From: Liopterus haemorrhoidalis
Lineage: Eukaryota > Arthropoda > Insecta > Coleoptera > Dytiscidae
NCBI GenBank assembly: GCA_963971575.1
Contig: OZ020622.1
Coordinates: forward strand, 10,082,279-10,146,278
DNA length: 64,000 bases
Direction of reading: 5' to 3'
This document shows positions 11,071 through 21,548 of the stretch, piece by piece. Made by a program: the position numbers and the translations under genes. Each line of letters starts with the position of its first letter. The first letter of the stretch is position 1. Below the pieces are notes generated by a model. It was not told where the DNA came from. It did no database searches and was given only the letters and a program-made list of their open reading frames with translations.

Positions 11071-11496
11071 AATATCATACCCCAACCTGTGTCCCTGGCT
11101 GTGTGGGTGCGTGGAAATTGTCTGAAACAATTGAGCGAGGTACCGAAATGTAACGATTATTATATATTAATTTATGTATTGGACAGTAGTGTGCTGCGAA
11201 ATTTTGTTTTGAGCGTTGACAATAAATTAGTAAAAATGACAGTTGTGTTTTCCATTAAAAAATCACTTCACAATTATTAATTTAGTTGTGAAATACACGG
11301 ATCGTTTTTTTTACGAAACAAAACACAGAAAAACGTTATCCTTCCGTGATACTCGACATTTTTGATTAAAATTATTATTAGCAGAAAAATAATTATTTTA
11401 AAAAATATTTGGTTTTGATGAAAGTAAGTAAGAAAAATGTGACTTTTTTTTCTTTATTATAATTTTTCAATGCTTTATTATTTTTTTATTTCTACG

Positions 11497-11649
11497 CAGT
11501 GCCGGCTGTGGGTTTTGCGGGGCCTCGGGAAAATAATGCATTTGGTGTCAAAAACTTGCCCTAGCTACTAATAATTGTTAGAAATATCCCCCTTTAAGCG
11601 CGGGGCCTAGGGAAAAATCTCCGAAGTCCCGACCTCTGAACCGGCCCTG
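11497..11649. mobile_element. hAT-like MITE, 153 bp
   Basis: It begins cagtgccggctgtggg and ends gaaccggccctg, giving inverted CAG-GCCGG ends. The 8-bp flanks are tttctacg (11489-11496) and tttctatg (11650-11657), a target duplication with one mismatch, as hAT elements make. The body is GC-richer than its surroundings (gcggggcctcggg, cgcggggcctagg) and non-coding. Confidence 0.85.
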
Positions 11650-11672
11650 TTTCTATGATTTCTAGGACAAGG

Positions 11673-11993
11673 TTTACAATATCCCACTGGAATCTCTATA
11701 CAGATGGCAGCACATAACGACTACACTAAAGAATTATCAGTGGCTCTAAAACAATGGTTTCTGTTTATTTATCACATTAAAATATCATTTACCTTTTAGT
11801 TTAGGTTAGATTCACCTTAAAAGCACTATCTTAGGTTATGGTTGATAACTGTTTATATTTATTTTTTTATAAACCACCTAACAATAAATTGTGTTTTAAA
11901 AGTTCTGCACAGTCCCACCTATTTAGAATCTCTGTATATTGAACAAATGACATGTGTGTGACGCATGCGCAGTGTTCAGTGGGATATTGTAAA
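11673..11993. mobile_element. Small TIR element, 321 bp
   Basis: A perfect 17-bp inverted repeat, tttacaatatcccactg at 11673-11689 and its complement at 11977-11993, bounds 321 bp of non-coding sequence. The inner aatctctatacag and its relative tctgtatattg extend the symmetry. No clear target duplication. It sits 23 bp from the preceding hAT MITE. Confidence 0.7.
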
Positions 11994-12250
11994 TCTACCC
12001 CATAATGCACTGAGTGAAAATGAATCGTTTTCCCATCTTAAAAAGTTAATAAATAAATAATTCGGAATAATACTCACTATTTGTCCAGTTTTTAATAATA
12101 CGCGAAGAGTTGATTCAATTTGAATTGTATGAAGTTAGGCGTATGGATAGAGAAAGAAGTCTGAGGTGTCGAGCAAGTTCCACATTAAGGTAATGATTTG
12201 TTTGCCAACACAGTTGGCAATGGGTCCGCTAATTTATTTACTCCTTTATT

Positions 12251-12701
12251 TAGTCAATTCCCTATTGTATGCGCACAGAAACTTCAATGAACTTGTAACA
12301 CATGAACAGGTACATAACTACAATACTCGAAATAAAGGCAAAATCTATCCAACCTATATAAGACTACAAAAACAAAAAAATAGTACTAACTATTATTCAG
12401 TTAAGTTTATGAATTTACTGCCTGATAATTTTAAATGTGACTGTTTCAATACTCTTAAAAATAAAATATATTTTTTTAACAGAATCCATTTTATTCTATC
12501 AATGAACTCTTGTCTTATAAATTTTAACGTACTTGCTAGCTAGTATAAATCTGTCTGAACTCTTGTTTTAATATTTAGTGCTATATTTATTTTTTCTTCT
12601 ATTTTAAATTATTATTTTGTGTATATTATGGGTAATTACGACTGACTTTAAACAATTTATGTATTGTAACATAGTCAATAAATTATATTATTATTATTAT
12701 T
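12251..12701 (+). pseudogene. CR1/Jockey-like LINE ORF2 C-terminus and 3' tail
   Basis: The frame 12256-12543 reads NSLLYAHRNFNELVTHEQ, then VHNYNTRNKGKIYPTYIRLQ and YYSVKFMNLLPDNFKCD, the conserved end of this LINE group (the YNTRNK...LP.N motif). It stops at 12541-12543. The 3' UTR ends in a (TTA)n tail at about 12688-12702, typical of CR1-like elements. It is the direct continuation of 10110-11070. Confidence 0.85.
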
Positions 12702-13525
12702 AATGCGTAAATAAATCTGCCGCTTTATGGTGTAAGTATTTTTGTGAAATTTCCTGCTAATCTCGTTAATTCTACATGAGCCAGCGGCCTTGTGTTTGAC
12801 GTCTATAATTCATCTCTAGAGTTAAATTTTTGCTTAATTAATTTCTGAGTTTATTCCCCTCTTTCACTATGGTGCGTCTCCATTTTATCTTAGTTTTTCA
12901 ACTCTTTCGCTTTGTAGATTCCAATCCAATGTTCTCCTTATCTTGTCTACTTCTTGTCTAAACTTGTTTTCAGACTTGTTTTAAAAGTTATGAACCATAA
13001 AATAAAATGTAGAGTGCATGTGAAACATTTAAGTTTTCCTGGTGCATTTTCATGTTTTTAAATCATGCATAATGTCTTAAAAGGTGACACAAAGGATTCC
13101 ATAAAACGTAACATTTTAAATACAATTCCCATTTTCCAACACATACCGAAAACACGACTTTCCGCCTTTTATTACATTGTTTCAGAAACTTTTTGCTTTA
13201 TGATATATGTGCATATTAACACAAACGTGACAGAGACAACGTATTTAAAACGAAAATGAGACAGATGCAACGAACGCTCCAAGAATACGTAATATTATGC
13301 GTAAATTTCAGCAGATTTAACATTATATTCATAAATTGCAGTTCTACGCGCTTTCTATTCAACTTTATTTATGTGAAAATGACGTCTTATTACTGATAAA
13401 GATCCTGCTTTTATTACAAAAATGACATCTATGAATTATGACTACAAATTGGGTCAATAGAATTTATATGTATATATACATGTATATAAATGTAGCAACT
13501 AACAACACTTATCCAACACATTAGA
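12702..13525. other. No recognisable feature
   Basis: AT-rich. The only structure is a short palindromic stretch tatatgtatatatacatg near 13464. Confidence 0.45.
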
Positions 13526-13529
13526 AATT

Positions 13530-14585
13530 AGTCACAACAATGCCGATACCAGAATCAAATATAGATAAAACCAACCTCGAAAATTACAGACCTATTGCTA
13601 TTAGAGGTGTGTAAATAAAGTAACTGGACTGATTTTTTATTATTATTATTATTTTTTATTCGAATAGAATTACAATTCAATATTGTCTCCCTCAAAATAT
13701 CTTCCTTGGGAAGCCACAGAGCGTTGGACATGGTTCTTCCAATACTCATAGCAGTGCTGGAACTCGGATACTGGAATAGCTTGCAGCTGGTCGATTACGG
13801 ACGTTTGAATGTTTTCGAGTGTCCCAAAATGGCGTCTCTTGAGGTAATTTTTCAAACTTGGGAAAAGGAAAACATCACAAGGACTCAAGTCAAGAGAATA
13901 AGGAGGCTGAGGAGCCAGAGGAATGTTTTTACTGGCCAAAATATCGTTTATTGAAATTGCAGATTTTTCTTATCCCCAAATCATTGGTCAAAATCTGATG
14001 AACGGTAGTGTGAGCCAAATTCAACTCTTCCCCAATCATTCTGACTGTCAACCGACGATCTGAACGCACAAGATCCCGGATTCTGTCAACATTTTCATCG
14101 GTTCTTGAAGATAAAGGCCTTCCGCTGCGTGATTCATCTTCAATCAACTCTATTCCGTCTGAAAATGCCTTAAACCATCAAAAAACCTGGTTAATTGACA
14201 AAACACAGTCTCCGTAGGCCTATTGAAGTTTTGCAAAAGTTTCCGTTGCACTGTGCCCAAGTCTGAAGCAAAACATGATAGCACACCGTTGCTCGAAATG
14301 AATGTCACTCATTTTAGAACGCACTAGAAAAAACTGTTTCACGAAAAAAATCGCTACGGACAACAAAATTACTCTAGCGAGTTCAAAATTGTACTGACGG
14401 CGTATCGCATGTTCACCTGCCGTCTCTCCTAGTCCCGCGTCCCAAATGTTGCTAGATCAAGCGCTATGTTGCCAGTCCGGTTACTTAATTTACACACCTC
14501 GTATATAACTTTCTGAGTAAACTTTTACAGAAATTGCAACCAAAAGATTTAACTGGTACTTAGAATCCAATAACTTTTTTAGTGT
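13530..14585 (+). pseudogene. LINE reverse transcriptase fragment, split by a mariner
   Basis: Before the mariner (13551-13603) the frame reads IDKTNLENYRPIAI, the start of a LINE reverse transcriptase. After it (14504-14582) the sequence reads FLSKLLQK and then, in a second frame, EIATKRFNWYLESNNFFS. Together they match the contiguous ENYRPIA...SK..E......L...N segment of Jockey/CR1-type enzymes. The mariner therefore inserted into an existing LINE fragment. Only about 150 bp of LINE remain. Confidence 0.7.
13604..14501 (-). mobile_element. Mariner, internally deleted copy (898 bp)
   Basis: The TIRs are gaggtgtgtaaataaagtaa (left, 13604) and ttacttaatttacacacctc (right end), flanked by TA at 13602-13603 and 14502-14503. 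Minus-strand coding starts at the ATG complement at 14310-14312 and includes the helix-turn-helix RIRDLVRSDRRLTVRMIGEE. It jumps from IRKIC straight to NFNKR and then PPYSLDLSPCDVFLFP...YFEGDNIEL (stop 13670). About 390 nt holding the first two catalytic Asp regions are missing, compared with the 35491-36777 copy. It cannot make active transposase but keeps both TIRs. Confidence 0.92.
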
Positions 14586-14587
14586 CG

Positions 14588-14735
14588 ACCGGCGTAGCGT
14601 AGTGGTAACGCATGTGCTCTGCGTTGTTAAGGTCTCGGATTCGAATCCCGTTCAGGCATGGAATTTTCATAAGAATAAGAATTGTCCTGGTTAATTGCCG
14701 AAATACCAAAAGCTACAAAAAATTAAAAAATTGTT
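14588..14735 (+). repeat. tRNA-derived SINE
   Basis: Pol III boxes are visible: an A box in gcgtagcgtagtggtaacg (14592) and a B box in ggattcgaatccc (14637). The head does not fold into a good acceptor stem, so it is a SINE head and not a tRNA gene. A non-tRNA body with A-rich sequence (to about 14735) follows. Confidence 0.6.
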
Positions 14736-15795
14736 GTGAAGTGTGAATTTTTACACATTTCAGGGTTTCGCAGGTATTTATTAACTGTGTGATGATTATT
14801 TGGGATGCCAAAATAAATTTTATGTCAAAATATATTTTTATGAATTTTAATTCGAATGCCTAATACCATTATTTAAGTTTCTAAATATGTGCAGTATTTT
14901 TTTATATAGCAAGGTTCATTAAGATTTTGAAAATTGCGCCTATGGCTTCCATTGGTTGCTTAAATCATAAGCCTCGCCCTCTGATACCTTCAAATATAGA
15001 ATTAAATTATAATTTCAACACTTCCCACTGGTTATTAAATTTACGCTTTTAAAAATTAAATGCAACATTTACCAAAATATAACTAGAATTTTGACAAAAT
15101 AATTTAAACAAAATAAAAATGCAAAAAAAAACTGAAAAAATAAAAATTGACGGAATTCGAACACAGTTTCTTACAGTAGTTTCAACTCACTAAGCGAGAA
15201 CGCTACCACTGTGCTTTACAGGATCATTCGTTTACTATGTTAAATAGCGGATTAAATATATTACATATTTTACTTAAAAACACAAAAAATGCGTTATTTT
15301 CCGAAAACATAATCTGATCAAAAATTCCTGTTGTACTATTCCGGTTCACACCAATGTACATTACTGAGAATTTTTTCAGATTTTTAGTTGAAACCATCTG
15401 GGCTACAGGGTGTGGGACCAATTTTTTTTTGCACAATTTTAGCAAAAATCGCCTCAAAATAATTTATTTTGCAAAAATAAAATTTTGATCGTTAATCCAC
15501 GTACCAAGGGCTTTCATTTGATACCCTACACAGAATTGTAAAAAAATATATTTTTTTTCGATGAGCATATATTTGTTTATATTTTTAGGGGGATATGTTT
15601 TTTAGATGTTTTAGTATTTTTCCTATGTGCGGGTCAAAGAGTTGTATAAGCATGCCAAATTTCAACTCTCTAGGTTTAGCCGTTTGGCTACAATTTTTAC
15701 CGAACAGACAGACAGACCGACAGACAGACAGACAGACAGACGACAAAATGACGATATAAGGGTTTTTTGGTCATACCTTCAAAACCCTAAAAAAT
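14733..15795 (+). repeat. CAGA-microsatellite repeat, copy A
   Basis: This matches 18705-19845 over its whole length: gtgaagtgtgaatttt (14736), ttcagggtttcgcaggtatt, attttgatcgttaatccacg (15480), agggctttcatttgatac, caaagagttgtataagcatg, then accgaacagacagacag and the final acaaaatgacg-tataaggg. A degenerate tRNA-like segment lies inside on the minus strand (15155-15225, with cacagtggtagcgtt and gttcgaattcc). No credible protein is encoded. The conserved order with a CAGA array near one end suggests a dispersed non-autonomous element. The class is unknown. Confidence 0.75.
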
Positions 15796-15869
15796 AAATA
15801 TTTTTTTAAGCGAAATTCAAAGTGGTAATATTTTAATACCACCTACTCAAAACAACAAGCGTTTGCACA

Positions 15870-16200
15870 GTGGTATTATACAGTCTATTACAGGCAACCA
15901 AACTCATAAATGAAAAGCAAGACCAGAAATTTATAGTGCCCTACAAAACTATACACCTACATTCAAGAAACGCATTGATCCAAGAACTCCAGGAAAGAAT
16001 TCATCTGTAAAGACAATAATGTGGATACCGTTCCAAGTTAGTATTAAAGTAACGAAAGAGCTGTGGACAACAAGTCAAAATAAGCGACGTTAAATTCTAA
16101 TAAAAATAAAAATCAAAGAATGCTGAAACAACCACTGGCTAAATACAACTGAAGACAATAAACTACCAGAGATAATAGAAGACATTAAACCAAGGAAAAC
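15870..16200 (+). pseudogene. Decayed LINE RNase H segment
   Basis: The plus strand, with shifts, reads YSALQNYTPTFKKRI and TIMWIPFQVSIKVTKELW, equivalent to the SDS.SAL...WIPSHVGI.GNE segment of LINE-encoded RNase H. A basic, K-rich region follows as in the ORF2 C-terminus. No intact frame. Confidence 0.5.
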
Positions 16201-16204
16201 AAAA

Positions 16205-16885
16205 CAAAATAGGGATCCTTCATAATTACAGCAGCGTCTTATTGCTCGAAAAATACGATATATATCGTATTTAGATACTTATATCATGTCCCATATTAGA
16301 CTTAATAATTATTGACTTTTTTGCCAGTGCTTTCACAAAAAAAAACATCATCAAAATTAATCTACGCATTTTATATAGTTAATATTAACATAAAAGTTAA
16401 TTTTAACTTTTATTAGAAAAATTTTAATGAACTCTAATTTTAGAACATAAAATGAAAAACTTATTCTAATTAAAGGAAGAACAAGTTAGTTACTGTAACA
16501 TTACAAAAAATCAGTGAGAAAGTGTTTCCCATTTAAGTAATTCGAATTACCAGACAAATCCATGAAACGTGAAAGAGAAATGATAATTAAATTTTGTAAA
16601 TATGTTTCTAAATGACACATAAGAATTCTCTCAGCCGCGTTAAATGATATAATTAAATTTAAACGAAATTCGAAATGTGTTTAAAGCAATGACTTTTCAT
16701 TTAAAACATAAAAATAGATAAGCCCAACAAAATCATTTTTTTTATCTTGGTGCCGGAAAAGTAAGAACTGATTTAGGATATTTTTGATGTGTTGATTCCA
16801 AAAATACCTGTCTCTTTTTCGTAGCAGCTCTAGTTTTTGAGATACAGACTAATTGATTTTAGTTTTTTATCTAAAAACGGCAATT
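16205..16885. other. No recognisable feature
   Basis: AT-rich. A short palindrome tacgatatatatcgta (near 16254) is the only structure seen. Confidence 0.45.
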
Positions 16886-16892
16886 TCCTCCT

Positions 16893-17580
16893 TGGACAGC
16901 AAAGTGGATATACAAAATATCCTTGTTTTTTATGTCTCTGGGACAGCAGAGCTAAGGATCAGCACTGGGTTAGCAGAAATTGAGTGACTTCCATTAAGAA
17001 ATGTCATAATTCAAGAAAAACAAAACGTTGTCAACGAACCTTTGGTTGCGAGAGAGAAAATTATATTTTCACCCTTGCATATCAAGTTTGGGATTATGTA
17101 GCAATTTTTGAAGGCTTTAAATCGAGATGGACTTTGTGTAGGCTACTTGACACGTAAATTTCCTGGGATTAACTCTGAAAAACTGAAAGTCAGAATATTT
17201 GATGGTCCTCAGATAAGGCAAACTACTGAAGATCCACAATCCAATCCAACCACATCAATGAACGAGATTGAATCTAATTCTTGATATTCATTTATTCAAG
17301 TAGTACAAAATTTTCTTGGAAATCATAAAGCAGAGAATTAGTGGAAAATATGCTTTCCAACTTTAATATTCTCGGTTGTATTATGACCACTTACCAGAAA
17401 ACCTAGGTGATTTTAGTGAAGAACCGAGGGAAAGATTCCTGATGGATATAAAACTATGGAAGATAGATATCAAGGAAGATAAGATAGCCACATGATGGCC
17501 TACTACTGTTGGAGCCTTCAGAAAGACTGTTCTGGTAAACTCCATGCTAGAAAGTCGTACAAAAGAACATTGTTAAGTGA
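16893..17580 (+). pseudogene. Decayed copy of an uncharacterised arthropod gene family
   Basis: Shifting frames give a continuous protein-like signal: LGQQSGYTKYPCFLC with a CxxC-like PCFLC, LWDSRAKDQHW, then REKIIFSPLHIKFGIM, FLKALNRDGLCVGYL, KFPGINSEKLKVRIFDGPQI, VVQNFLGNHKAEN, DRYQGR and MMAYYCWSLQKDC followed by RKSYKR. I recall this block order from large uncharacterised arthropod proteins that occur in many copies, possibly of transposon origin, but I cannot name the family or its function. At least four stops or shifts show that this copy is dead. No TIRs or introns are evident, so it may be a retrocopy or an old TE gene. Confidence 0.65.
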
Positions 17581-17584
17581 TAAG

Positions 17585-18190
17585 TGATGAATGTATATTT
17601 ATCTACTTTGTATAAATACCGAATTTTTATAGCATATAGAAAGCCTCTTTTAGTAGCTCTTCAATTACGTTTAGAAAAAAATAAGATGTAATATTAATTT
17701 TGAACCTCCCTCTTATTTATCTAGAGAAAATATTGAAATACAGCAAACTGAACATTCTGAGTAATAATTAAACTAAATGATGTGGTTAAATTACCGTCTT
17801 TCTGGTATCACTATTTGCACAATTCTAAATCATGCTGAACAAACTCGATAAGTAAATAATTCTGAAACTTTGCGGTTGTAACATATGGTTGTAATTAATA
17901 TAAAAGCTATTGAACAAATCTGTTAGTTTAGAGAACTTGCGGCTAGAATTGTGGTATTTAGGTTTTGTTTTATGTTTGTTTGGTACCCAGTAATGTCAAT
18001 CTTATTTTGAACATTGATTAATTCAACAAATTAATCTAGAACTAATTGTAAGTTGACCGTAAGTCATTATTATGAAACCTCAAATCCATCTGGTGTTCAT
18101 TTATGAAATTAATAGTGTTTTATTTATCAAAACCTCAGAAACTATAGCACTATATGACTTATGGCATGGTCAATATCAACAAATAGTGAG
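17585..18190. other. No recognisable feature
   Basis: AT-rich, probably including 3' sequence of the preceding decayed gene. No repeats or coding similarity seen. Confidence 0.4.
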
Positions 18191-18196
18191 TGGTGT

Positions 18197-18260
18197 CAGA
18201 GCCGTAGCAATGTTTTAGGGCCCTTGCCAAATAATTAACTTAACTTAAAATAGCGCCCTT
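18197..18260 (+). mobile_element. Orphan hAT-like terminus
   Basis: Starts cagagccgtagcaatgtttt followed by agggcccttgcc and gcgccc. It resembles the cagtggcgtagctac...gggccc end of the hAT element at 46718. No partner end was identified before the SINE at 18405. Confidence 0.35.
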
Positions 18261-18404
18261 TTTATCTTCTTTCATTTTATTTAAGGAGGGCATAATTTTT
18301 ATTATAACAGACTGGTGACAACACAACTGTCAATAAAAGTAAAAAAGGTCCTCACTTCTAAAAAATATAAGTGATGAGCAAAAATTAAAAAAAATAATAA
18401 TAAT

Positions 18405-18660
18405 AAACGGAGTGGCCGAGCGCACTAAGTCGTGCGGTTAGTACTGGTGGAAACCCAGTATGACTGTCCGGTCGATGGTTCGAGCCTACTTCGTTGGTGA
18501 TATTATTCGGGCGAGAATAATATGTTTACATTACTCCCATTTTCACAATCATTCACCCCTCATCCAGGTGTAGGAGCTCGCCCCCTGGCATCGGCGATTA
18601 GCTTAGTTGCAGAAATAGGCCGATGTAAAATAAATAAATAAATAAAAAAAAAAAAAAACA
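18405..18660 (+). repeat. tRNA-Ser/Leu-like SINE
   Basis: The head carries an A box in gagtggccgagcgcac (18411) and a B box in gatggttcgagcc (18475), separated by more than 60 bp as in a long-variable-arm tRNA (Ser/Leu type). The body ends ataggccgatgtaaaata with an (AAAT)n/poly(A) tail to about 18659. The sequence is well preserved. Confidence 0.8.
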
Positions 18661-18704
18661 ATGGCCTCTCTTCCAAAATACAAGTGGTAGTGGTAAGCAC
18701 ACAA

Positions 18705-19673
18705 AAAATTGATGTGAAGTGTGAATTTTCACACATTTCAGGGTTTCGCAGGTATTAAGTAAGTGAATGATGATTATTTGGGATGCCAAAACAAATGTTA
18801 TGTGAAAATATTTTTTTTTTTATTTTAATTCGAATGCCTGGATACCATTATTTAGGTTTCTAAATATGTGCAATATTTTTTTATATATCAAGGTACATTA
18901 AGATTTTGAAAATTGCGCCTAAGGCTTCCGTTGGTTGTTTTAAGTCATAACTCCGCCCCTCTGATTTCGTGTATTCAATTTCCACTGGTTTACGCTTTTA
19001 ACAATTAAATGTAACATTTGCCCAAATATAACTAAAATTTTGAAAAAATAATTTAAACAAAGTTTAAAAAGCAAAAAAAAAAACAAAAAATAAAATTGCC
19101 TGAGAGCGGAGCGAACTTAAGTTTGCAAATTAGAATGCGAGTATGTAAGCCATTACACTATCAAAGCATGCTGTTTCACTGTCTTAGATAAGTTATTAAA
19201 TATTTTGCGTAATCAAGCAAAAAACACAAAAAATGCGTTATTTTCCGAAAGAACAATCTGATCAAAAGTTCCTGTTGTACTATTCCGGTTCACACAAATG
19301 TACATTACTTAGAATTTTTTCAGATTTTTAGTTTAAACCATCTGGGCTACAGGGTGTTGCTTGGGTGTTTTTTTGCACTATTTTGGCTAAAATCACCTCT
19401 AAATAATTTATTTTGCAAAAATAAAATTTTGATCGTTAATCCACGTACTAAGGGCTTTCATTTGATACCCTCCTCAGAATTTAAAAAAATATATTTTTTT
19501 TTTCGAGGAACGGATATTTGTTTATATTTATCCTATATACGGGTCAAAGAGTTGTATAAGCATGCTAAATTTCAAGGCTGTAGGTTAAGCCGTTGGGCTA
19601 CAATTTTTACCGAACAGAAAGACAGGCAGACAGACAGATAGACAGATAGACAGACAGACAGACAGGCAGACAC

Positions 19674-19730
<57 letters not shown>

Positions 19731-19742
19731 AAAACTGACAGG

Positions 19743-19774
<32 letters not shown>

Positions 19775-19845
19775 TAAACAGACAGACAGGCGACAAAATG
19801 ACGGTATAAGGGTTTTTCGTTATACCTACAAACCCTAAAAAGAAA
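18705..19845 (+). repeat. CAGA-microsatellite repeat, copy B
   Basis: Second copy of the 14733-15795 family. It shares ttcagggtttcgcaggtatt, gggatgccaaaacaaat, ctgatcaaaagttcctg, tttgatcgttaatccacg and the final acaaaatgacggtataaggg. The CAGA array (19613-19791) has expanded to about 180 bp with interruptions. Minus-strand frames through the array give only Cys-Leu-Ser repeats, which are not a gene. Confidence 0.8.
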
Positions 19846-19961
19846 GAACAAGACCGTAAACACCCTGTATATTCGAGGACTTTAATAAACAGTTTTTGGG
19901 GATATAGAATCATATATTTCTATACACAAACAATCTTACAATTTGATTCATATCGTTCTAA

Positions 19962-20563
19962 TACCCTTTTCACACTAGAACTTTAAGACGATTGAACTTA
20001 AAGTTCACCTATGTTTAGCATCGGTATGCTTTCACACTTGATGTTTAAATCTCCAGTGCTATCATCAGCTACAGTAATTTTGTCCTTAAGTTACCGTCAT
20101 GAAATTACCAGTTTTGAACTGTCTGCGCAGACGCACATTTTGAATTATTATAAACAAATATAGATATTTCATTTCATTCTACAATAAAGACACTACAATA
20201 CAGAATATATTACACCTGTATTAACATGTAAGTCGATACATTTTATCTCAATTATTGTAGCTCTGTATTTTATTAAACACATTATTAAAATAAATAATTT
20301 TATTATAACAATAAGTATAAACTTCTTATAACGTTGATATAATACAGTATTTTAGTTTATGATAATATAAAATGTTGACAGCACAAATTCAAAGAGTATT
20401 TTTTTATAATAGAAATTAAGTTGGCAATGCGGACGATGTTTAAGACGCAGATCTCTGTCTTAAACATCGCTTGTATTTAGACGAGGCCATACGGTTTCAC
20501 ATTAGCGTTTAAAGATACATTCACTTTAACATCTGATCTTAAAGTTCTAGTGTGAAAAGGGTA
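19962..20563. mobile_element. TAA-flanked MITE (PIF/Harbinger-like), 602 bp
   Basis: The ends are tacccttttcacactagaac (19962) and its complement ending at 20563, followed inward by more symmetrical sequence (ctttaag/cttaaag). The 3-bp target duplication is TAA (19959-19961 and 20564-20566), as in PIF/Harbinger elements. The interior is non-coding, with a second inner inverted pair around the word cgatgtttaagac near 20430. Confidence 0.88.
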
Positions 20564-20566
20564 TAA

Positions 20567-21230
20567 GACATCTTTGGTGGAAACTTTAGTCTAGACAGTT
20601 TATATGCTAGCTATAAAGACATATGACTGACTGCTGGAGAGAGGTATAGGGAGACCAGCTACCTTGTACATCATTATTTTAGTTGAAACAAATGTTCTTT
20701 ATCTCAATATTATTTTTTTCCATCAGAATAACCTCTCATACGCCTCGTGATAAATTGTTGAACTAAATTGATAACAATAGCGCTGATACACCAATTATAA
20801 CTGAAGTTTTGCGTGAATTTTTTACCGATCCATTCAGCGAAATGTATAAATCAAAGCAGTACAAAAGCTATAGTCCTCTTCCAAACTTTGCACATATATT
20901 TCACCTAGTTCATCTATTGATTTAAAGGTATATGCATTCCATTAATACCAATTTCCTTTTTGGAATTTTGGAATTAATGGTGGTAATTGGAATTTAAAAA
21001 ATGGTAACTATGATTTGAAATTCTACATAAAGCAATTGTTATGTAATGAATGTTGCATATAGCTGCTTTTAGAACAGAATTAAAGCTGCCATTGCAGGAC
21101 CGGGTTTACCATTAAGATAAATAAACTCTAACTTAAGGCCTCATGGTTGGAACGGCCTCACATTTTCAGTAAAATTGATCAATTGGATGCAGTTTTCCGT
21201 TATTCTTAGGTAAAACATTTTTGTCGTGTA
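20567..21230. other. Little recognisable; possible hAT terminus
   Basis: The words cttttt-ggaattttggaatt near 20958 and caggaccgggtttaccatta near 21094 (hAT-like start, unpaired) are the only signals. Confidence 0.3.
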
Positions 21231-21235
21231 ACAGT

Positions 21236-21516
21236 TTTTACTAGTGCGTTCTAAAAATGAGTGACATTAATTTCGAACAACGGTGTGCTATCAGATTTTG
21301 CTTCAGACTTGGGCACAGTGCAACGGAAACTTCTGCAAAACTTCAGCCGGCCTACGGAGTAAGTGTTTTGTAAAGGACCTAGTTTTTTACTTGCCCGACC
21401 TTAATATATAAGGGGCAAGTATTGTAATCGCGAAAATTTTCGATGTCGACATTTTGACGGATAACCACGTTTCATGGTCCAGGGAATCCAAAAAACCTAT
21501 TTTCGAAGTGCCGTCC

Positions 21517-21548
<32 letters not shown>

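Larger units (their letters stand above)
11071..12250. mobile_element. About 1.18 kb inserted block splitting the LINE
   Basis: The LINE reads up to LEIMTLSSLSI before this block and continues with NSLLYAHRNFNELVTHEQ after it. Within the block are a hAT miniature element (11497-11649) and a second TIR element (11673-11993). Flanks of the block (11071-11490 and 11994-12250) are AT-rich and unidentified, and I could not define a target duplication for the whole block. Confidence 0.6.

Noticed and set aside
14588..14660. tRNA gene
   Set aside because: A and B boxes are present, but no good acceptor and anticodon stems can be drawn and a SINE-like body follows, so a SINE is the better call.
15710..15745. 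CRISPR-like array in the CAGA repeats
   Set aside because: The units are 4-bp microsatellite repeats without spacers, in a eukaryotic genome.
19572..19913. Long Cys-Leu-Ser-Val repeat ORFs on the minus strand
   Set aside because: They are translations of the expanded CAGA microsatellite and carry no independent coding evidence.
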